Positions 10,401 to 31,900 of a stretch of 64,000 nucleotides of DNA are shown here, in pieces. Under the pieces are notes generated by a model. The model searched no databases. It had not been told where the DNA came from and worked only from the letters and a program-made list of their open reading frames with translations. Location of the stretch: positions 2,812,501 to 2,876,500 of the forward strand of contig JAJLRJ010000006.1 of the NCBI GenBank assembly GCA_024195265.1, written 5' to 3'. This stretch comes from Dendrophyllia cribrosa (taxonomy: Eukaryota > Cnidaria > Anthozoa > Scleractinia > Dendrophylliidae). Numbering within the stretch: the first letter of the stretch is position 1; each line of letters opens with the position of its first letter. Position numbers and translations under genes: made by a program.

Positions 10401-11947
10401 GACGCACTATAATCTATGATTACTACTAGTTTATATTTAAATAACAGGAATCGGTGATAAATAAAAGCGCTGGAAAGCGCCAGCGAGGCATGTTAAAGGC
10501 CCTTTTTCCATCCGGCATACACTTGCGCGCTGCGATCGCTAATTTCGTGTATCACGAAATTATGATTCTTCGAAAGCCCTTTATCATCGACTTTTTCCAA
10601 AGCAATACTACAAATATTTTTAATTCTTTTCTTCTAAATACATTCCCTGTTTATCTTTTGTGTTTTGTATATATTTGCTGCCGGCAGGCAGTCTACTAAT
10701 CGTGTAGAATCGAGAATTGAGAATTCTGTCCTTCTGTCTGTCTCGGTTTTCCGAAAATAACAATGAATTGTTTGAGAACCAATCAAAAGCGGAGGAAGGT
10801 CGACTACGAAACCGTCGGCAGTCTCGGGAGAGCCTCGGCATCCAATGAAAACAAAGTGATGACAAGCCGACTCGAGCATGCATAGAGGCACGACTTACAT
10901 ATTTGTTTCGACGCCATTTTCGACTGGTTCAAGGTTTTTGTGCTATCCATTCGACTTGGTTTATGTCTAAAAGTACGCTGGAAATCAGTTAAACATGGAC
11001 AAAGGTTCTTCTCAGTCGATTCTCAGGGCCAACATAGTTGCTGGATCTCTGTGGGACAAGACGCTGTGGGAGCGTATACTTGGACGTCGTTGTATTAGGC
11101 ATATTGGAAAATAAATGTCTTGGGAATCTGTATGCACTTTATTTTACGGTTTGATGATAGGGAGTATTGGAATAGTGTGAACAGTCTAACAAAGACGCGC
11201 GTTAACCTTCCAAAACAAGAAGACACAGCACAGCTAGCGTGCGAGATCGCACTGTGTCAAAAGACTAGAGTGAGTACTGAGAAATTAAAATCGATGCCTA
11301 CTTTGACCGTTGAATAAAAGGCCGTATATCAGAGTTTCCCGACGGTTGTTATTGGTTTTAGCTAAATCTTGTAACTAGCTGGTCTGTGTTTCCGACACTT
11401 TTGAAGTGAATGCAAATGTAGCCATAAAGTGGCCTTTCGAAGCCATGAATCTTTCAGTTTTATATTTTGCCTGGTCCGGACCCGGGGTCAAAACAACTTT
11501 TCGAATTGAAAGTTTTGCTGGAAGTATTCCTGCCATTATTATAACAAATTTTGAATGAAACATATAAATTTTATCAAAGTTAACGACAGAAGTGATAATT
11601 TAGGAGGAGAGAAACAAATTAAGCCCTTTGAAATATATCTTTTTAGTTGAGGTAAAAATGTTACAATTTGCATAATGTTAAAAGTAATTTGAAACCTTTC
11701 CAGAAAGCATCTCGCAATCACACACACTAAAATATTTCCATTTTTTATTCCTCTGTATCCGAAACATAGAAAAGAAAATTAAATTAAAAAGTGATCGCTC
11801 TAAGATTATTTTCGCCCGAGAAACTTTCACTAGCGCAAGCGAAACTCGCAAGACACGTGCACTGTTTACACCTTGTATCGGCGGTGAATTTTTGTAGGCG
11901 AGGCTGTTTTGTTCCTTCAACTTCACGAAATAAAAATTCATAAAAAT
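10401..11947. other. No gene seen
   Basis: Unannotatable AT-rich DNA. Short overlapping ORFs on the minus strand near 10620-10890 and 11375-12010 have no recognisable motifs. Confidence 0.4.
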
Positions 11948-12165
11948 AAGTGAAATCAAGACAAATTATTACATGTGGGAAAAATCTGAGACCTTTCGGA
12001 GTGCACAGCACGGCAGAACTGAAGGATTTTGCCCAATTCCACGGCGATGGCGTTGATTTATGTCAGCCCGACGTTTTGGGGTGTTTACATGACACGTAAA
12101 CACCCCCTTAGCCAGCGTCACACATCTCGCAATGTGGCAGCACTTCACTTCCAATATGGAACTAC
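11948..12165. repeat. Dispersed repeat pair, copy 2, with a 30-bp palindromic insertion
   Basis: Second copy of the 10170-10400 repeat. At 12078-12107 it contains GGGGTGTTTACATGACACGT followed by AAACACCCCC, absent from copy 1. These are the same terminal bases as the 6278-6462 palindrome. Confidence 0.7.
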
Positions 12166-12582
12166 TAGTTTAGCTGTATTTGTACAACACGGAATTCGCC
12201 TGTGCAGGAGTTTGGACCAGCTTAAATTGAAATTCTATGTGTTTAATGCTTTTTATGTATTTACATGTAGAGGACAAAAGGGGAGCATTATCTAAATCCT
12301 CTTGCCCAGTCATTGTTTCAGTCAGCTTTCTTGTCACCGTAAAAGCATTTTACCCACTTCATAATACTTTGGACTAAAACCGAAGATTATATTAAGATTA
12401 TAGATTATTAATATTATATTTTAAGGTTAATTTACTTACAGCCTTGGAGCCTTTTGGTCCTCAGTTCTTTTTTACAATTCTACAGCCTTCTAGAGCTGGG
12501 CGTATAATGTGCGACGCATATTTACACGTAATTTGCAAACGTTGTCACAGAAAATGGAAATGATACCAAATAGGAATTAATT

Positions 12583-13012
12583 CCCGGGGGGGGGGGGGGG
12601 TACTCCCTATAATGGGCTATACGGGGATGCTCCGCCCGAAAGGGGTACCTTTTTGAGGCTCGAGGTATATGAAAGGGTCGGGATTTCACGAGTTGAAGTA
12701 TGTGAAAGGGTAGGGGTTTCACGAAGAATAGGAAATGGTAGCGAAAACACGAGTTGAAGCATAAAAAAGGTAGGGAAAACTGCAATTTAAGTATTATAAA
12801 AAGGGCCTTTCAAAATATATCAAACAGACGCACGCAAAGGCTGTATGAAAGGGATACCATTTTCAGTGAATGGTATATGAAAGGGGTACCATTTTGAACT
12901 AAAGGTATATGAAAGGGGTACCTTTTCTGTCAAAAACAGTATATGAAAGGGTAAGGGTTTGGACCTCGGGGCGGAGCATCCCCGTACAAAACTTTGTTGA
13001 GTACCCCCCGGG
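12583..13012. mobile_element. G-tract TIR element, copy B with perfect 8-bp TSD
   Basis: Left end CCCGGG extended into a G-run, then TACTCC. Right end GAGTACCCCCCGGG. AATTAATT flanks both sides exactly (12575-12582, 13013-13020). The interior is built of GAAAGGGTA(C/G) and GTATATGAAAGGG units, and GGATGCTCCGCCC is mirrored by GGCGGAGCATCC. No coding capacity. Confidence 0.8.
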
Positions 13013-13273
13013 AATTAATTACCTTAATGATATTCTTAGAGGTATTTTTTTTCCGCATTCGCGTCCTTTCAACAGATATTTCTTCAAACAAATTTCTATA
13101 AATAAATGAACGAATTTTTATCTCAGAAATGAATGTTTTTTTTTGTATGTCTTAACAATTTCTCTTCTTCTACCCTCTGTGAATATCATTAGCTTAATTA
13201 ATTCCTGTTTAGTATTTTGTATTTCATTTCTATGACAACGTTTCTGCAACTAGGTGTATGCTTATCACGGTTG

Positions 13274-13597
13274 TGCCTAAATCATACCGCCCAGAAGGAC
13301 GTCGGACACCTTATTGAGACTTATATAACGTAATGTCGACACTTACAATTTTATTTTCAATAAATTTTTAAGTGTAAAAGAGAAAATCTAAAATCCCCAC
13401 TCAGGATTGAACCTGTGACCTCAGCTAGGCTTAGGCTTACATAGCCTACCGTACCACTGTACCACCTAGCTTCCAGGGTTGCTTAGTTTAACTATATAAA
13501 CTGCTACCCCCAACCTCAAATGAAAGCTAACCAGTTACTCCGTTATATAAGTCCCAATAAGGTGTCCGAGGTCCTTCTGGACAGTATGATTTGGGCT
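13274..13597. mobile_element. TIR element enclosing a tRNA-like sequence
   Basis: Left arm 13274-13330 and right arm 13541-13597 are inverted with a few mismatches (for example CGGACACCTTATTG and its mirror CAATAAGGTGTCCG). A tRNA-like module occupies the middle. Confidence 0.7.
13388..13474 (-). repeat. tRNA-derived SINE-like module
   Basis: On the minus strand a box-A-like TAGGTGGTACAGTGG is followed about 45 bases on by a box-B-like CAGGTTCAATCCTG. The arms do not fold into a sound tRNA, so I call a SINE or tRNA relic rather than a tRNA gene. Confidence 0.45.
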
Positions 13598-13624
13598 TGA
13601 CCGCTTATCACGTTTATGCTTACA

Positions 13625-14413
13625 TAAGGACTATATATTTGTTATTTACCGGCTTAGGGTCCGCATAGTGAAAAACTGTTACCTCGGTCGTGAAAATGCT
13701 GCCCGTAATGGTTCCGTTTCGGAATGGTTCTGAAACTGGTTAAAAATAATAACGAAACTGGTTCCGAAAATGTCGAAATGGTTCGGAAAAAAGTTTTCGC
13801 GTTAATTTAGAGACTGGGAGCAAGTCAAGTTTCCCTTGACTTGTCTTTGGCTGGTATGAAAGCAAAATCTTCGATTGCTTGTTATGCTTTTGCTGGTTTC
13901 ATCGGCTTTCGCAAACTATAAACCAGTTTTAAGTTTAAGATATTTTTTCCCTAAGATGCCTAGAGTTGAGTAACTCATACTTGAGCTGAAGACTTCACTG
14001 CTTTCATTTTGTTACACGGCATTTTCCCTTGTTTTCTCCTCCCCCCACCCCCCCCCCCCCCCCCCCCCTCCATTCCATCAAATTTCTAATGGTCCGTCCC
14101 TTAATACAGGCATTACTATACCGCTATACGTTTTACAAAAGCTCGACGCGTGTAGCAAAGAGGAGCATGCTAGGGAAATCGGTGTAAATACAATATAAGA
14201 TGTGTTTACATCAAGATGCAAAACTCTTGACAGAATATGACAAATTAATTTCAATCTTAAAACAATTTGCAATGTTTCGAGAAACTGTGAAGGGCGTTTT
14301 TCTTATTTCTCTTGGTTGTCTCTTCTTTTCGTTTTATTCTTTTTTTTTTTGCTTGAAAGAAAAAGTCCCCTTGGGCTCTGTCATACCTGAACCATGGCCG
14401 AAACATTACCACA
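13625..14413. other. No gene seen; C-tract at 14041-14071
   Basis: Contains GGTTCCGAAA/GGTTCTGAAAC subrepeats near 13710-13790 and a run of about 30 bases almost entirely C near 14041-14071. No coding evidence. Confidence 0.5.
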
Positions 14414-14574
14414 ATGACAAATCCTTTGACGAAATCCGCCGCGGATTTAAATCGCGTCCCAGGACAGCAGCTGCAAATCGAAAAGGCCCTAAGCGGCGAA
14501 GAAGGGAGGGTTTTTCTCGGACAGACTGTCTCGAAGGCCCACGATTTGACAGAAAAATACAAACAAACGCATTT
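14414..14574 (+). CDS. Possible orphan first exon
   Basis: An ATG opens 53 codons beginning MTNPLTKSAADLNRVPGQQ and ending at a good splice donor (TTT|GTGAGT, 14575). Composition looks protein-like (VFLGQTVSKAHDLTEKY). I do not recognise the protein and see no matching downstream exon before KAT5 starts on the same strand at 15657. It could be a trapped or dead exon, a lineage-specific gene start, or chance, since neighbouring frames are also open. Confidence 0.25.
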
Positions 14575-14929
14575 GTGAGTATTTTTGACAATTTTCTCAC
14601 TTTCTACATCTTTTATCTTGATCAATGAACCTATTTTATATAAAAAATACAAATTTGATGCCTGGTATCCTGGAATCTCTTTTCTAAATATCCCGTATCC
14701 CGTTAATCCCCCAAATATCCCGTATCCCGTTAATTTTCCCCCAAAATATCAAGCATGTCCAATACACCCAAACTGCGTCGATTCGTCTGAGGTAGTTGAC
14801 GATTCGACTCTCACCGGAAACAGGTCGCGATTTAGTGGACCGACCAACCGGAAGTGTGGTTCCGCGGACCGGAAGTGTGGTTGCTTAAGACAACAACACA
14901 ACATGAACCTTCCTCGTTCTAAATGAAAC

Positions 14930-15656
14930 AATGTCACAACCCATAGCGCGCGCATAATTTTTACTGCGTTATTGTAGCCCGATTGAACTTTCAGCAATGA
15001 AGCATTTAGCAAGATTTTTTTCCGCGATCTTTTGATCAAGACAGCTTTTGAAAATATAATGTAACTCTTTTTATTTTCATTTAATTGGACTTGCTTCGGT
15101 GACAATTCGTTTTATTCCTCAAAGAATTTTCATATTCAAACTCTACTATAAACGTACGCGAATTCTCTATATCAGCTCGCTGTTCATTTAAAGCAGTGAA
15201 AGTTCCCGCACTTTGACGGTTTAATTCATGCTTGAAAAACCTGGAGTTAATTGGAGTTAATTGTTATTTTGAGTTAAGAGAACACCGACAAATGAGTTCT
15301 TGATATTTATCTGCAAATACACTATGTTTAAGCTAGAACTACGCCCAAACTTTTAGTGTATCTCGGGGGATGACCGCCATTTTGCGGGTACCTTAAAAAC
15401 AAGGTCCCTTCTGGATTGAAAACAAGCATTTAAACTAAAGATATAACAGAAAAATTAAACGTTATAGGTTTTTGTAAGGACGGAAAAACAAGATGCGAGA
15501 GTTACACGTCGAAAACGCGGAAGACCTCAGAGAAATAAGACCTCGAAAATTAGTCACAAACAACTAGTAATTTGTAACATTTCGCGCGTAACTTGTTGCG
15601 TTGCATTTTGGGATAGGCTTCTAACCCCCTCCCCCCCCTGTGCTCGGTGGACAACA
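14930..15656 (+). promoter_or_regulatory. KAT5 upstream region
   Basis: The sequence before the KAT5 start codon; nothing else is recognisable in it. The last ~80 bases hold a C-rich stretch (15627-15639) and ACAACAATGG at the start codon, a fair eukaryotic initiation context. No TATA box is evident. The transcription start cannot be placed. Confidence 0.35.
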
Positions 15657-26775
<11,119 letters not shown>

Positions 26776-27180
26776 CCAAGGGGACAACTGTGAAAACAGA
26801 TGGGGAGGGTAGGGGCAGGACATCTCTTTCCTCAGGAGGGGTGGGAAGGGATGGTACAATTGTTTTCTCAATAGGTGTAAAAGGTGTGAGAGGAAACAGA
26901 ATATCTGTTTTCTCAATGGGGGTGGGGGAGGGTAGACTAAATGGAAAGAATTTTCATTGCCATATTTCTTTGAACAATAGCTGACCCTCAAAATATCTCT
27001 TTTGAACAATTCAGTCCCTCCTTTTGAAGAAGACATAGTGTTTCAAATAATTATCATCATACGACCTGTACGGCCCTGCGAACCATTTCTTTGCCAAACC
27101 ATATGAGGGCCGTACGACCCTACTACAAAAGCGGATGGCCTCGCGCATTAAAATTCAAACAATTTTGTCTCCATATTGGT

Positions 27181-27332
27181 CATATGATAAAATACTTATT
27201 TACTGAGTTAGGTCGGGCCAGATGGGAAAATATTGGCTCTCGGTCATGGCGCATGGACCTCGATCCATACCCATGACCTCGAGCCAAATATTTTCCTATC
27301 TAGCCCTCCCACTTAGTCAATAAGTACATATG
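27181..27332. repeat. Inverted repeat, about 65-bp arms
   Basis: Left arm 27181-27249 (AAAATATTGGCTCTCGGTCATGG) and right arm 27270-27332 mirror each other with several mismatches. A second small mirrored pair, ACGACCTGTACGGCCCT and its inverse, lies just to the left (27061-27120). Confidence 0.65.
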
Positions 27333-28188
27333 ATGTTTGATGAAGGGCTAGCGTCCAAAATGTCAGCTTTTCAATCTCTTTACGTACAGTGGCCAATTGC
27401 CCTTTAGTTATCAACACAGCTGATAAAACGAAATTTTCATGTTTCATTACCACACCAACACAGCACCACAGTTTCTTTAGAAGCTAACCCCTTGAATAAT
27501 CACCCCCTTTTTATTCAAATTGCCTCGGAACACACTGTAATAATAGTTTTCCTTGTATCTATCATCTTTATTTGTTCATACTGTAGCTTCAAATAAAATT
27601 CAAGGTCTTTCTTTGTATCAATCATAGATGACCTATAAAACTGAAGTGTAAACATGCTCTCACTAGTAGGAATGAAAGTTGTATACGTCTGATGCCCAAA
27701 GCTCAAGTTTGTTTCCCAGAAAAGTACATTTTATTAGCAAGTTATTTGTAAATACTGTAAAAAAGCGTTGAAAAAAAAAATTACAAACTGAATTATTTAT
27801 ATTTTGTACATGTCAATTTAGGAGAAATGAGTCAGTGCTTCAAGAATACAATCAATACCATGTTCTGACACATTTATTTAGTTATGTTCATTGTTCTGTC
27901 AGTGTGTTTCTTGTGACCATGTTGTGACAACAAGCAAAACAAAAGTTGCTGTAAATCTAGAGCTATCATTTTGCTTTTTGGTTTTCGGCTACACAAAGAA
28001 AATAGGCAGTTATACTCAGTGCAGTTGCCGACTGTAAGAGCCAGCTGTTGGCTACTAATAAAATAACTATGACATGGTGAAATAAACGTTAGAAAAACGC
28101 GCTTTGATCCACAGTTTCTGGTGAATGTCAGTTTTATTTTTTTTTAATAATTATAATAATTAATATCAATAACAATTTGTTCAAGCAT

Positions 28189-28660
28189 AAGCAAGCAAAA
28201 ACAAACGATAAAAACCGACGTTTCGGTGTCATCATGACGCCATTGTCAAGGTAACTTGTAAATAAAATGTAAATGACAACAAGTATTTGAATTAGTGTTG
28301 GTGCTAAAATTAACATAACAGAAAGTGCGAAAATAAGAATTTATGTAAATACTTTTGCAGGAATGGAGTCCGATTGCACATTCAGAATGAGTCTGTTTGA
28401 TAAACAACATTTCGTGCAATAAACAGTCAAACTTATTTGTACATTTCTTAAGTACCGAGAAGCGCCTCAGCAGGTCATCGGGGACCTTTTCGTGCATGTT
28501 CTTATATAGTGTTTAAAAATAGAGGATGACTGCTGCATATACACGATCGCGTGGATGGACAAAAACAGCGGTCATCCTCTATTTTTAAACACTATAAGAA
28601 CTTAAGAAATGTCATGATGACACCGAAACATCGGTTTTTATCGTTTGTTTTTGCTTGCTT
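28189..28660. mobile_element. Inverted-repeat element with ACCGACGTTTCGGTGTCATC ends
   Basis: The outer ends AAGCAAGCAAAAACAAACGA and its mirror are nearly perfect. Inside lies a second palindrome (TATAGTGTTTAAAAATAGAG and its mirror around 28500-28605). Non-coding. It lies between the 3' ends of KAT5 and the methyltransferase-like gene. Confidence 0.65.
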
Positions 28661-28927
28661 AATTATAATTAAAAATAATTTATTTTACACCTTATTTACT
28701 TTTATCTATCAAATTTTGGGACACATTTGATCCACATGATTATCTGTGGAAGGTGGAGTTTTGAACTTGTTGGCTTTAAGACAACTGCCTTTCCAAACCT
28801 TGCTTTTTAAATCTGGTTATAACTGATACCATCAGAATTTTTTTGAAACAGTGACAAAGGGAGTCAAACACTTCCACAAACTTTCATGAGTGGCTAAACA
28901 GTGAATTCCACTGCATGGTGTTTTCAT

Positions 28928-31900
28928 TCACTTCACTTGATAAAAGAAGATGTTTTGAAGCTCTTCACTGTCTTCATCATAAGATGAGATGCCTGGTACA
29001 TGGTAGCTGACTGAACATGGTGTCACCCATCTGTCTATATCAATGCATGGCTACAAAAATGAAAATTCCTGTAAGGTACGATTCTAACCGAGCATTTCAG
29101 TCAGTTACACAAGTTTTTATTTTATTATGCTTGAACTTGCTTAAACGTGAGGATCACAGACAATGTTGCAAGTTTATGAGAAGACTCGGCATATTAATGG
29201 TTCAGAATGAAAAAAAAATTACAGCCCTCATTTTCTCTGCAAAATAGGGAAGGGGCTTGTGCCTCCCTTTAATCCACCACTGGCAATACCGTATTTTCTC
29301 AATTTAACGCCTCCCAGCGTTTATTTCAAACTTGGCTTAGTGGACCCGGCGTTTCTTTGAATCAGCAGTTTTTTCTTGCCCGCCATTTTTTTAAGAAAGG
29401 GTTATTCGTTTTTCTTGGCAGCCATGTACCTTGCCCTTAAATCTTAAGTTTATTATACCACAAATAAACGTTTGAGGGGCTTTCTTACAACTTCCTCTAT
29501 TACACCCGGCGTTTATTCGGGGCCCGGTGTTTAATCCAGAAAATACAGACAGTAATTATATAATATTATGCATCCTAAATACAGTCAAACATCCGTATTA
29601 TAGAGGGTGGGGTTGAATGAATTTTGTTATCTTCGGGACCATGGGAACTGCCCATAATAGAAAGGTGACCATAAGGAGAGGTTTGACTGGACTGCATCCT
29701 GCAGCATTTGTCAGTATCCAGATTGGCAAGGAAAAGGGTGTCAAAAATTACAATATAAATGGATAGATAGTTTATTTAAAATCACATATTTGCAGCACGT
29801 GGGCTAAATTATGTTATTATTTACATGCTAAAAATTTATGAATAACTTGTGTAAATTCAACTTGTGAAAACTGTAATGGCTAGTCTGACAACTGTTGTTT
29901 CGTCGCTGCCAAGCGACTCTTCAGAGACCTTCCTGATATCTGGCAAACTCGTTGAGCATCTCGCTCAAAGTCCCGTTCGCAATCAGTTCAGAAAACGCAA
30001 TCTGGCCTTATATCGCATAAGGATTCCCGACCGCAGTTGTCAGACTAGCCATTACAGTTTTCACAAGTTGAATTTACACAAGTTATTCACAAGTTTTCAC
30101 AATTGTACAATGCTCTCGTGAATATTTAGCGGTCGGGAATATTTATGCGATATAAGGCCAGATTGCGTTTTCTGAACTGATTGCGAACGGGACTTTGAGC
30201 GAGATGCTCAACGAGTTTGCCAGATATCAGGAAGGTCTCTGAAGAGTCGCTTGGCAGAGACGAAACAACAGTTGTCAGACTAGCCATTACAGTTTTCACA
30301 AGTTGAATTTACACAAGTTATTCACAAGTTTTCACAATTATTACTAAAAATTTATACATAACAATAAAAATTCAAGGTAATAAATGTAAAAAACAATCAT
30401 TACATATAATAATAAAAACAGTGATATTAATTTTCTAATTTTCATTTAAAAATACAAAGTTAAAATATATAAAAAGTCTAGATCCTTTAGTTAAGACATG
30501 GCATTGCTTAGCGGGCCATTGCAACTTTGCTCTGTTCGTATGTACACGTGGCATTACATATCATTATGAGCGATTATTTCTAAGGTTGAAACTTAAATTA
30601 TTTGAGCTAACCTGGTCGTTAAATAATGTTGCTTCTTCAAGGCTCGGCACAGTAACTAAAACACAGCCAGGCTTTGTCAAGTGCTCTCTAAGAATTTTCC
30701 AAGTGCTGTAAGATACAACCAGTGGACTTAGCTTTAACCTACACAACTATAAATAATTATTATTAATCAGAACTGGGGAATTATATATCGGCTTAAAATT
30801 TACATGAGGAAAAACCATCATAGTCACTTTGGACAATAAATTATGTTATTTACTACAATTATTCAGCTTTTCTTACCTAATTTGCTCATCCACAGACTGG
30901 AAGAACTCAAAGACATTATTGAGAATAACAATGTCAGCTACATGTAGGAAAACAAAAAATGGAAGAAATTATTATTTTCTGGAATGTTTATTGCCAGTGT
31001 CACAAGGAACACAGATGCAAGGTGAATAAACTGGCAGCAATAAATGTAACAGTGGTTTGATCTCCCATCTAATAAAATAACATAAAACATTGACTGGACT
31101 ACTTGTCCCAGCATGGTCGGTTATTAACGCTGACTTTGATTTCCCTTTCACAGTTATTCAAAGTTTGTTGTTCTTCTCTCACAAAAACAGATGAGATTAA
31201 GCGCCCCAGGTAGTACTTAATTGAAGAATTAAGTTGTATTTTACCTTCTTTTAAGAGAGTGAGCTCATTGCAAATATCAGCACATCTGACCTGCAATGTC
31301 AATATTATAAATTAATCAGAGAGGGAAATTTATTCCACAACAGTTGCATAAAAAACCATGAAAGATACATGAACAAAGATAACATCCATTTACCGGTGAA
31401 AAATACAAAGTCCGACAGTTAGATTACTAATAATTCACAGCGCTCAAGAACAAAGCTTGAATACCAGAACGTCGTGTAAATGCATGGAGACATGGGGTAC
31501 ACCCAGGCGATGATGCACAGGCCCATAGGGACCATGATAAATAAGCAGGAAAAGCATTCTCGCCCTACTCATTCTCAGATCAGTGCCAAGGAGAAAGGTG
31601 GAATGACCCACCCACTCATCCAATCACTGAAAAATTGTGGTCATATTATGTTCCCTTTCCTCTAAAACCACACGATCAACTCTTCCATACCTGAATATAC
31701 CCAATGAGTGTGGGCTAAGAGTGTTGCGTAATAGAATACTTAATATTACATCTTAATAAAAAATATGTAAGTTTTATTATCAACTACATGTAAAGTTAAC
31801 TTATCTTACCTCCACTCGATTAGACATGCTATACTTTTCTATTATTTCCTGTTGCAAGTTGCACAGATCTGAATTAATTTCAACTCCAACAATCTTCTCA

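Larger units (their letters stand above)
26776..28927. other. KAT5 3' UTR and convergent intergenic DNA
   Basis: The first ~180 bases after the KAT5 stop repeat GGGGAGGG/TTTCTCAATGGGG units (G-rich, likely 3' UTR). An AATAAA lies near 27593. Two inverted-repeat elements follow. I see no further exon. Confidence 0.5.

Noticed and set aside
14257..14652. 131-aa minus-strand ORF
   Set aside because: Opposite strand of the possible orphan exon; contains a poly-Lys run from a T-tract and no motif.
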